The notes beneath the pieces were generated by a model that made no database searches, was not told the origin of the DNA, and worked only from the letters and a program-made list of their open reading frames with translations. Positions 1-3,960 of a stretch of DNA of 5,288 nucleotides are shown one piece after another. Source of the stretch: GCA-002840305 sp964609365 (GTDB taxonomy: Bacteria > Patescibacteriota > Patescibacteriia > Patescibacteriales > UBA12465); NCBI GenBank assembly GCA_964609365.1, contig CAZSRC010000036.1:1-5288 (forward strand), given 5' to 3'. The position numbers were made by a program, and so were the translations under genes. Each line of letters begins with the position of its first letter. Within the stretch, counting starts at the first letter, position 1.

Positions 1-60
1 TTCGAACCCTGGACCCCTTCGGTGTAAACGAAGTGCTCTAACCAACTGAGCTATGTGCCC
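1..60 (-). tRNA. tRNA-Val (anticodon UAC), 3' end cut by window edge
   Basis: Read on the minus strand from position 60, the sequence folds as a tRNA. It has a 7-nt 5' acceptor strand GGGCACA, a D-stem GCTC/GAGC, an anticodon stem CTTCG/CGAAG around the loop TTTACAC, a 5-nt variable region, and the start of the T arm (CAGGG, TTCGAA). Loop positions 34-36 are TAC, so the tRNA reads GUA and other valine codons. The last part of the T stem, the 3' acceptor strand and the discriminator base lie outside the window. It follows tRNA-Leu by 25 bp on the same strand, so the two are probably processed from one transcript. Confidence 0.93.
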
Positions 61-85
61 TATATTAATTAAAAACTTAAAATTG

Positions 86-169
86 TGAGCGAGAGAGGAC
101 TTGAACCTCCAAGGGTATTATCCCACAAACCCCTCAAGCTTGCGTGTCTACCAGTTCCACCACTCGCCC
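86..169 (-). tRNA. tRNA-Leu (anticodon GAG)
   Basis: An 84-nt class II tRNA is read on the minus strand. The acceptor stem GGGCGAG/CTCGCTC pairs over 7 bp with one G-T wobble, followed by discriminator A. The anticodon stem CAAGC/GTTTG encloses the loop TTGAGGG, giving anticodon GAG for CUC/CUU leucine codons. A long variable arm with a GGG/CCC stem and a T arm with loop TTCAAGT are present, as expected for leucine. The 3' CCA is not encoded, so it must be added by CCA-adding enzyme. The D region (GTGGAACTGGTAGACAC) is close to that of Escherichia coli tRNA-Leu. Confidence 0.95.
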
Positions 170-193
170 AAGTCTATATACCTAGATAAAATT

Positions 194-225
194 AAAGGTT
201 TTAAAATTATTTTTTAATAACCTTT
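194..225 (-). terminator. possible weak intrinsic terminator or hairpin after rplS
   Basis: An inverted repeat overlaps the rplS stop codon. AAAGGTT at 194-200 pairs with AACCTTT at 219-225, and TTAAAA at 201-206 pairs with TTTTAA at 212-217, leaving one bulged base and a 5-nt loop. Read on the minus strand it is followed by AATTTTATC, a poor U-tract. It may slow or partly end transcription between rplS and tRNA-Leu, but it could also be a chance pairing in AT-rich DNA. Confidence 0.3.
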
Positions 226-566
226 TCTTTTAATTTCTTTTTATAGGTTCTTTTAAGAAAATACAACTTTGCCCTTCTAACTCTTGCCTCTTTCTTTATT
301 TCTATTTTTGTAATAGTTGGTAAATTTAATGGAAATATTTTTTCTACTCCAATTCCATCAGAAACCTTTCTTACTGTTATTGTGCCACCTTTTTCTTTTC
401 CATGTTTTTTGGCAATAATAATACCTTCAAAATATTGAACCCTCTCCTTTTCTTCTCCTTTTGTATTTAGTTCTTTAATTTTTTGATAAATTCTAATAGT
501 CATTCCTGGTTTTAATTCACCTAACCCTTCTATTATCTCATCTTTTGTTGTTTTCACTTCGGACAT
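207..566 (-). CDS. rplS: 50S ribosomal protein L19
   Basis: The 119-residue product is a large-subunit ribosomal protein; L19 sits at the interface with the small subunit. The length fits the family (about 115). Recognisable L19 signatures are LKPGMTIRI (residues 18-26), ERVQYFEGIIIAKK (41-54), the stretch TVRKVSDGIGVEKIFPL (64-80) and RVRRAKLYFL (95-104), which match the bacterial consensus almost position for position. A basic lysine-rich tail follows. The ATG at 564-566 is the only sensible start, and no Shine-Dalgarno sequence precedes it. The gene lies 72 bp downstream of cmk on the same strand, but a good promoter at the end of cmk and a leader hairpin suggest separate control. In many bacteria rplS follows trmD; here its upstream neighbour is cmk. 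Confidence 0.97.
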   Translation of the reverse strand: MSEVKTTKDEIIEGLGELKPGMTIRIYQKIKELNTKGEEKERVQYFEGIIIAKKHGKEKGGTITVRKVSDGIGVEKIFPLNLPTITKIEIKKEARVRRAKLYFLKRTYKKKLKEKVIKK

Positions 567-583
567 ATTTTTATTTTTTAAAT

Positions 584-624
584 TATAAATTACAAGAAAA
601 CAAGATTTTTTCCTGTAATTTATA
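584..624 (-). promoter_or_regulatory. long hairpin in the rplS leader
   Basis: Positions 584-600 and 608-624 are inverted copies with 16 of 17 pairs and a 7-nt loop. In the minus-strand transcript the single mismatch (595/613) becomes a G-U wobble, so the RNA stem is unbroken. No U-tract follows (the next bases are AATTTAAAAAA), so it does not look like a terminator. With the predicted promoter, transcription would begin near 617-619, which puts the hairpin at the extreme 5' end of the mRNA and removes a few basal pairs. A role in mRNA stability or ribosomal-protein feedback is an inference. Confidence 0.5.
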
Positions 625-652
625 TATTATATTTTTATTTAAGATTTGTCAA
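624..652 (-). promoter_or_regulatory. rplS promoter (sigma-70 type)
   Basis: On the minus strand a perfect -35 box TTGACA lies at 647-652, inside the last codons of cmk. A -10 box follows as TAATAT at 624-629 with a 17-bp spacer, or as TATAAT at 626-631 with a short 15-bp spacer. This allows rplS to be expressed apart from cmk. Confidence 0.6.
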
Positions 653-1217
653 TATTTTCTCTATTTAAATTATTTTCAATAAAATCTAGTGCTTTTTTGT
701 AAACATCTTCTATTTTTAAATTGCTTGTATCTATGCAGATATCATAATTTTTTTTATCATAAACATCTATATTAAAATATTTTTTATATCTCTTTTTATC
801 GCTTTCATATCTTTCTTCTACGCTTTTTATCACATCTTCTAGTGTGTTTAAATTTTTTCCCTCATTTCTATCATTATCAGTTTTTAAATGCTCAAAAATT
901 CTTTTTGCCCCTTCTTCTTTTTCTACATCAAAATATATTTTTAAAGATTGTGGAATAAAGTGCCAAGATGTTCTCCCCTCAATAATAAAATTATCTTTTT
1001 CTTTTCCTAGTTTTTCTTGAAATAAATCAATTTCTAGATCTGTTGAGGGATCGCTTTCTCCAAGTTTATTATATTCTGTTAAGCTTAAGCCCCTTTTTTT
1101 AGCAGCCTCTCTTCTCAGTCCCCCCATATAATATCTTGGCCAAGAAAGCTTTTCTGCCAACATTTTTGCTATAGTGCTTTTACCAGAACCATGAGATCCG
1201 CTTATAGATATAATCAT
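639..1217 (-). CDS. cmk: cytidylate kinase, archaeal-type (AAA-fold NMP kinase)
   Basis: The 192-residue product is a P-loop nucleoside monophosphate kinase that would phosphorylate CMP or dCMP with ATP in pyrimidine nucleotide supply. The Walker A loop GSHGSGKST is at residues 7-15, right at the N-terminus as in NMP kinases. Other marks shared with archaeal-type CMP kinases are GLRREAAKKRGLSLTEYNKL (33-52), DPSTDLEID (56-64), the FIIEGR strand (77-82), and ESDKKRYKKYFNID (138-151) with a following NYD. The family is about 180-190 residues, so this looks complete. The ATG at 1215-1217 is used because the P-loop begins six residues later. No Shine-Dalgarno sequence is seen, and only a weak divergent promoter can be guessed in the 77-bp gap to the next gene. 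A related kinase of another substrate cannot be excluded. Confidence 0.8.
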   Translation of the reverse strand: MIISISGSHGSGKSTIAKMLAEKLSWPRYYMGGLRREAAKKRGLSLTEYNKLGESDPSTDLEIDLFQEKLGKEKDNFIIEGRTSWHFIPQSLKIYFDVEKEEGAKRIFEHLKTDNDRNEGKNLNTLEDVIKSVEERYESDKKRYKKYFNIDVYDKKNYDICIDTSNLKIEDVYKKALDFIENNLNRENIDKS

Positions 1218-1225
1218 AATTTTTT

Positions 1226-1254
1226 TTGTATTATTTTTTTAAATATGTTATAAT
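1226..1254 (+). promoter_or_regulatory. promoter of the membrane-anchored protein gene
   Basis: TTGTAT at 1226-1231 is a partial -35 match. It is followed after exactly 17 bp by a perfect -10 TATAAT at 1249-1254, preceded by TG at 1246-1247 (an extended -10). Transcription would start near 1261. That excludes the upstream TTG at 1226 as translation start and supports the ATG at 1295. Confidence 0.65.
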
Positions 1255-1294
1255 TTTTAATAATAACATAAAAAACAATTTAATAAAAATAACT

Positions 1295-1717
1295 ATGTTA
1301 AATAAAAAAAAATTAATAATAATAGCTATTTTAGGCCTTTTTTTATTATTATTAGCAATTTTTTCTCTTTATTATTTTAATCAAAAAAATAATAATAAAA
1401 TTGAGATAAAAATTGAAGAAAATATTTTTAATAATTATTCCTTTGAAGATAGGGAGTCTTTTATAGAAAAACAGCTAATAAAAAAGTTTAACGTAAAAGA
1501 GGATAACATTTCTGTTTTTATAGGGAGAGAATCAGAAAAACATATTAGCGGTTTATTTTTTATAGAAAATTATAAAAATAAAGAATATTTTAATGGATCT
1601 TTTTTTATTTATATAGATAATAAATTAAACATAGTTTGGGCTGATGAGGGGGATATTAACTGCGAAATTATTAAACAATATAGTTTTCCACAGGAAATGG
1701 CGCAAAGTTGTTTTTAA
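1295..1717 (+). CDS. hypothetical membrane-anchored protein
   Basis: I do not recognise a named family. The 140-residue product starts with MLNKKK followed by one hydrophobic segment (about residues 7-27), which is an uncleaved signal anchor or signal peptide without a lipobox. The rest (about 30-140) is a charged, probably extracytoplasmic domain. It ends in a pattern of two cysteines, at 123 (DINCEII) and at 139 (the penultimate residue), around the motif YSFPQEM, and they could form a disulfide. The layout, with a small domain, an IVWADEGDINC stretch and a final Cys, resembles uncharacterised proteins that I recall from Parcubacteria; that is memory, not a search. The start at 1295 is preferred because the promoter's -10 box lies at 1249-1254 and the residues before it are not signal-like. 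The gene is very AT-rich and has no Shine-Dalgarno sequence. It is followed by the rpmH operon promoter only 5 bp after its stop. Confidence 0.75.
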   Translation: MLNKKKLIIIAILGLFLLLLAIFSLYYFNQKNNNKIEIKIEENIFNNYSFEDRESFIEKQLIKKFNVKEDNISVFIGRESEKHISGLFFIENYKNKEYFNGSFFIYIDNKLNIVWADEGDINCEIIKQYSFPQEMAQSCF

Positions 1718-1722
1718 TTTAT

Positions 1723-1751
1723 TTGACAAAAAGTTTTTATTAAAATATAAT
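1723..1751 (+). promoter_or_regulatory. strong promoter of the rpmH-rnpA-yidD-yidC operon
   Basis: The -35 box TTGACA at 1723-1728 and the -10 box TATAAT at 1746-1751 are both perfect sigma-70/sigma-A consensus, with the ideal 17-bp spacer. The start of transcription is expected near 1758, leaving a leader of about 50 nt before rpmH. Such a strong promoter suits a ribosomal protein operon. Confidence 0.85.
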
Positions 1752-1760
1752 AAGCTTGAA

Positions 1761-1782
1761 TTTATAGATAATTTTCTATAAA
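1761..1782 (+). promoter_or_regulatory. hairpin at the 5' end of the rpmH leader
   Basis: TTTATAGA at 1761-1768 pairs perfectly with TCTATAAA at 1775-1782 around a 6-nt loop. It lies within a few bases of the predicted transcription start and is followed by ATTTTTAATTTTT. It could protect the 5' end, act in feedback control, or work as a weak attenuator; the stem has only one G-C pair, so termination would be inefficient. Confidence 0.35.
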
Positions 1783-1808
1783 ATTTTTAATTTTTATTTA
1801 TTAATAAT

Positions 1809-1946
1809 ATGCCAAAAAGAACGTTTCAGCCAAATGCTAAAAGAGCTAAAAAGAAGTATGGTTTTTTAAAGAGAATGGAGACTAAGGATGGGCAAGATGT
1901 CCTAAAAAGAAGAAGAGATAAAGGGAGAAAAAAATTAACCACATAG
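1809..1946 (+). CDS. rpmH: 50S ribosomal protein L34
   Basis: This 45-residue gene encodes L34, one of the smallest large-subunit ribosomal proteins. The translation begins MPKRTFQPNAKRAKKKYG, continues FLKRMETKDGQDVLKRRR and ends DKGRKKLTT. It follows the family consensus KRTYQPS-KRKR-HGF-RM-TK-GR-VL-RRR-KGRKRL along the full length, and its length is the usual 44-46 residues. It starts at an ATG 58 bp after the -10 box without a Shine-Dalgarno sequence, and rnpA begins 18 bp after its stop. rpmH next to rnpA is one of the most conserved gene pairs in bacteria and normally lies near dnaA and oriC. Confidence 0.97.
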   Translation: MPKRTFQPNAKRAKKKYGFLKRMETKDGQDVLKRRRDKGRKKLTT

Positions 1947-1964
1947 TTTTTTTGAAAAATTAAA

Positions 1965-2309
1965 ATGCTTAAAAAAGAAAATAGTCTCAGGAAAAAAAAG
2001 GAAATTGATTTTGTTTTTAAAAATGGAAAAGCGTTTTATAGTGATTTTTCTACTTTTAAATTTATTGAAAATAAAACAGAATTAAGAAGGATTTGTATTA
2101 TAATTTCGGCTAAGGTTAGCAAAAAAGCTGTAATTAGAAATAAAAATAAAAGACAAATTAGGGCAATTTTTTTAAAGTTAAAACCCTTTTTAAAAGAAGG
2201 GTTTGATTGTTTATTTATCGTAAAAACACCTTTTTTAAAAAAAAATTATTTAGATAAAAGTAGTTTAATTCAGAATATTTTTAAAAATTCTAATCTTTTT
2301 AAAAAATAA
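1965..2309 (+). CDS. rnpA: ribonuclease P protein component
   Basis: The 114-residue basic protein is the protein subunit of RNase P. It helps the catalytic RNA bind precursor tRNA and remove the 5' leader. The diagnostic RNR motif is present as VIRNKNKRQIRA (residues 56-67), preceded by the strand ICIIISAKVSKKA (43-55). The N-terminal LRKKKEIDFVFKNGK (8-22) matches the usual L-x-F-x-x-V-F-x-x-G/K pattern. The length is typical (about 110-120). It sits between rpmH and yidD, with only 1 bp between its stop and the yidD start, which points to translational coupling. The sequence is lysine-rich and diverged, as expected in a low-GC genome. Confidence 0.94.
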   Translation: MLKKENSLRKKKEIDFVFKNGKAFYSDFSTFKFIENKTELRRICIIISAKVSKKAVIRNKNKRQIRAIFLKLKPFLKEGFDCLFIVKTPFLKKNYLDKSSLIQNIFKNSNLFKK

Positions 2310-2310
2310 T

Positions 2311-2580
2311 ATGTTATTTTTATTTATAAAAAAAATAATTAACACACCTAAAAATGTTGTTATTTTTTTTATAAAAATTTATCAAAAAACTATATCCCCA
2401 GATCATGGACCATTAAAAGGAATTTTTCCTTATGGATATTGTAGATTTACCCCAACATGTTCTCAATATGGAATTGATGCTATAAAAAGGTACGGAGTTA
2501 TTAAAGGAGGGGCAAAGACAATCTGGAGGATTTTAAGATGTAATCCTTTTAATAGAGGTGGACATGATCCACTTAAATAA
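2311..2580 (+). CDS. yidD: membrane protein insertion efficiency factor YidD
   Basis: This 89-residue protein of the YidD/Haemolytic family assists YidC-dependent insertion of membrane proteins, acting at the inner face of the membrane. Signatures are an amphipathic or hydrophobic N-terminus (about 1-24), IYQKTISPDHG (23-33), CRFTPTCSQYGIDAIKRYG (44-62) and LRCNPFNRGGHDP (75-87). The conserved cysteines are Cys44, Cys50 and Cys77. Compared with the Escherichia coli protein there is a short insertion between ISP and CRF (residues 31-43). This form is familiar to me from Parcubacteria, but that is recall. The ATG lies 1 bp after the rnpA stop and yidC begins 22 bp downstream, so all are in one operon. 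Confidence 0.95.
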   Translation: MLFLFIKKIINTPKNVVIFFIKIYQKTISPDHGPLKGIFPYGYCRFTPTCSQYGIDAIKRYGVIKGGAKTIWRILRCNPFNRGGHDPLK

Positions 2581-2602
2581 TTTATAATTTACTTACTTTA
2601 TT

Positions 2603-3328
2603 ATGAGTGATATTTTTCAAAGTTTTTTTTATCAACCTATTTTAAATTTACTTGTTTTTTTGTACAACATTTTTAATGACTTAGGGTTGGCTATTATTTT
2701 TTTAACTATAATAATTAAATTAATTTTATTACCATTATCTAAAAAGTCAATAAAATCACAAAAATCACTACAAGATCTTCAACCAAAAATAGAAGAATTA
2801 AAATTAAAATATAAAGAAGATAAACAGGGGATGAGTGTTGCTTTAATGGCACTTTATAAGGAAAATAAGGTTAATCCTTTTTCTTCTTGTTTGCCGCTTT
2901 TAATTCAGCTTCCTTTTTTCTTTGCGATATTTAAAGTTTTTAGAGATGGTTTTGCTCAAAATCATTTAGAGTTATTATATCCTTTTGTAAAAAATCCAGA
3001 AATTATAAATACTGTTACATTGGGCTTGTTTGATTTATCAAATAGAAGTATTATATTAGCTGTTTTGGCTGGTCTTGCTCAATTTTGGCAAGGCAAGCTA
3101 AACTCTGTATCCAAGGTTGAGGTAAAATCTGAGGGATCAAAGGATGAAAGTATGTTGACAATGATGAACAAGCAAATGCTTTATGTTATGCCAGTGGTTA
3201 CTGTTATAATTGGTTTAAGCTTTCCGGCTGGTTTAACACTTTATTGGTTTTTAACTACATTGTTCACAGCATTGCAACAAGTATATTTATTTAAGAAAAA
3301 AGATTCTGTTGTTAAAGTTCTAAAATAA
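2603..3328 (+). CDS. yidC: membrane protein insertase YidC/Oxa1
   Basis: The 241-residue integral membrane protein inserts membrane proteins alone or with SecYEG. It is the short form, with no large periplasmic domain between TM1 and TM2 of the Escherichia coli protein. Hydrophobic segments are about 12-46, 92-114, 139-163 and a C-terminal pair about 192-229. A cytoplasmic coiled-coil hairpin follows the first segment (QKSLQDLQPKIEELKLKYKE, about 53-72), then KENKVNPFSSCLPLLIQLPFF (86-106), a family hallmark. The groove arginine (Arg73 in Bacillus subtilis SpoIIIJ) is replaced by Lys39 in TIIIKLILLPL, which keeps the positive charge. No lipobox is seen at the N-terminus. The gene ends the operon; the first palindrome overlaps its stop codon region and a terminator follows 32 bp later. 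No R3H/Jag or mnmE gene follows, unlike the common order. Confidence 0.95.
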   Translation: MSDIFQSFFYQPILNLLVFLYNIFNDLGLAIIFLTIIIKLILLPLSKKSIKSQKSLQDLQPKIEELKLKYKEDKQGMSVALMALYKENKVNPFSSCLPLLIQLPFFFAIFKVFRDGFAQNHLELLYPFVKNPEIINTVTLGLFDLSNRSIILAVLAGLAQFWQGKLNSVSKVEVKSEGSKDESMLTMMNKQMLYVMPVVTVIIGLSFPAGLTLYWFLTTLFTALQQVYLFKKKDSVVKVLK

Positions 3329-3331
3329 AAT

Positions 3332-3347
3332 TGTTCTACGTAGAACA
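3332..3347. repeat. parS-like palindrome, copy 1
   Basis: Exact 16-mer centred on ACGT. The perfect dyad extends to 24 bp (3328-3351), so it reaches the last base of the yidC stop codon. It is followed 13 bp later by the first terminator. Confidence 0.85.
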
Positions 3348-3360
3348 ATTTAAAACATTA

Positions 3361-3383
3361 AAAACGGTTTTAGCCGTTTTTTT
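3361..3383 (+). terminator. intrinsic terminator of the rpmH-yidC operon
   Basis: AAAACGG at 3361-3367 pairs with CCGTTTT at 3374-3380 around the loop TTTTAG, and the run of T continues to 3383. This is a standard Rho-independent terminator placed 32 bp after the yidC stop. Confidence 0.85.
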
Positions 3384-3470
3384 GTATTTAATCTTATTCT
3401 TATTTTAAAAAATTTAAAATAGATATTATTTTTGAATATTAGTGTTAACAATTTTAAAAATAAATAAAAT

Positions 3471-3486
3471 TGTTCTACGTAGAACA
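3471..3486. repeat. parS-like palindrome, copy 2 (within a 44-bp perfect dyad)
   Basis: Exact 16-mer. The flanks extend the symmetry without mismatch from 3457 to 3500, making a 44-bp perfect palindrome, far longer than the 16-26 bp of the other copies. Confidence 0.85.
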
Positions 3487-3572
3487 ATTTTATTTATTTT
3501 AGATAAATCTTTGTCAGACTTATATTATTTAAAGCATTTTTTATTATAGTGATAAACATATAATAAAACGAT

Positions 3573-3588
3573 TGTTCTACGTAGAACA
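3573..3588. repeat. parS-like palindrome, copy 3
   Basis: Exact 16-mer whose dyad does not extend into the flanks (T at 3572, T at 3589). It is followed 12 bp later by the second terminator, mirroring copy 1. Confidence 0.85.
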
Positions 3589-3600
3589 TTTTTAAATATT

Positions 3601-3623
3601 AAAAACGGACTTGGCCGTTTTTT
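3601..3623 (+). terminator. second intrinsic terminator, duplicate of the first
   Basis: AAAACGG at 3601-3607 pairs with CCGTTTT at 3614-3620 around the loop ACTTGG, with the T run continuing to 3623. The stem is identical to that at 3361-3383 and only the loop differs. No gene ends between them, so this is a duplicated or back-up terminator, or the end of an unseen small RNA. Confidence 0.75.
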
Positions 3624-3711
3624 TATTTAATATTTTTTTAGTCTTTTAAGGTTTAACAAACAAGATAAAGTATTACCTTATAGATATTAATATCAGCAAT
3701 TTTAAAAAGAA

Positions 3712-3727
3712 TGTTCTACGTAGAACA
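3712..3727. repeat. parS-like palindrome, copy 4
   Basis: Exact 16-mer. The perfect dyad extends to 26 bp (3707-3732) with flanks AAGAA/TTCTT that differ from the AAATT/AATTT flanks of other copies yet are still symmetric. Confidence 0.85.
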
Positions 3728-3795
3728 TTCTTAAATAAATATTTATTACATTTATATTATTTTTTATTATAGTAATAATTATATAATAAAAAAAT

Positions 3796-3811
3796 TGTTC
3801 TACGTAGAACA
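3796..3811. repeat. parS-like palindrome, copy 5
   Basis: Exact 16-mer in a 24-bp perfect dyad (3792-3815). Confidence 0.85.
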
Positions 3812-3894
3812 ATTTAAAATATTTTAAATAATCTTTTACTAAATTTATGTTATTTAAAATATTTCTTTATAATAATGGGTATGGAATAAAAAAA

Positions 3895-3910
3895 TGTTCT
3901 ACGTAGAACA
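3895..3910. repeat. parS-like palindrome, copy 6
   Basis: Exact 16-mer in a 22-bp perfect dyad (3892-3913). On the minus strand it is followed by a T run and lies 50 bp beyond the stop of the DAGK-like gene, so it could also serve as that operon's terminator. Confidence 0.85.
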
Positions 3911-3960
3911 TTTAGTAAAATATTTTAAAATAATAAAAATAAATTTTATATTTTTTAAAA

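Larger units (their letters stand above)
3331..3571. repeat. duplicated unit A (palindrome, terminator, spacer X, palindrome, spacer Y)
   Basis: This 241-bp unit aligns in order with the 223-bp unit at 3572-3794. Each contains palindrome, terminator (AAAACGG...CCGTTTTTTT), a spacer with AGATATTA and CAATTTTAAAAA, a second palindrome, and a spacer with TTATATTATTT and TTTTTTATTATAGT followed by ATATAATAAAA. The spacer sequence has diverged with small gaps, whereas the palindrome cores have not. Confidence 0.65.
3572..3794. repeat. duplicated unit B
   Basis: Second, 223-bp copy of the unit at 3331-3571, with the same order of elements. A third partial copy follows at 3795-3894: its spacer (TTATGTTATTTAAAATATTT, then GGAATAAAAAAA) resembles only spacer Y, the second half of the unit. 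The block therefore grew by at least two duplication steps. Confidence 0.6.
3331..3913. repeat. intergenic palindrome array, parS-like centromere candidate
   Basis: This covers most of the 632-bp gap between the convergent genes yidC and the DAGK-like gene. No plausible coding frame is present. It holds six identical copies of TGTTCTACGTAGAACA starting at 3332, 3471, 3573, 3712, 3796 and 3895 (gaps of 123, 86, 123, 68 and 83 bp) and two terminator hairpins. The 16-mer matches the ParB site parS (TGTTTCACGTGAAACA) at positions 1-4, 7-10 and 13-16, and differs symmetrically at 5, 6, 11 and 12. The spacers are AT-rich and diverged while all six cores are exact. That argues for binding by a dimeric protein, most likely a ParB/Noc-family member. 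This role is inferred; no such protein is encoded in the window. Confidence 0.7.

Noticed and set aside
1226..1294. Upstream TTG start that would add 23 residues to the membrane-anchored protein
   Set aside because: The predicted -35 and -10 boxes occupy 1226-1254, so the TTG would lie upstream of the transcription start. The extra residues are not signal-like, while MLNKKK followed by a hydrophobic stretch is.
3332..3910. CRISPR array
   Set aside because: The repeat is only 16 bp and a perfect dyad. The gaps are 68-123 bp, AT-rich and partly related to one another, and no cas gene is present.
3332..3910. LexA/SOS boxes
   Set aside because: The Gram-positive LexA box has GAAC before GTTC, while here GTTC comes before GAAC. 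No SOS gene or promoter is positioned at the sites.
3332..3910. Xer/dif recombination sites or insertion-sequence ends
   Set aside because: dif is a 28-bp, imperfectly symmetric single site near the terminus. Here there are six exact 16-bp dyads without a recombinase or transposase gene or target-site duplications.
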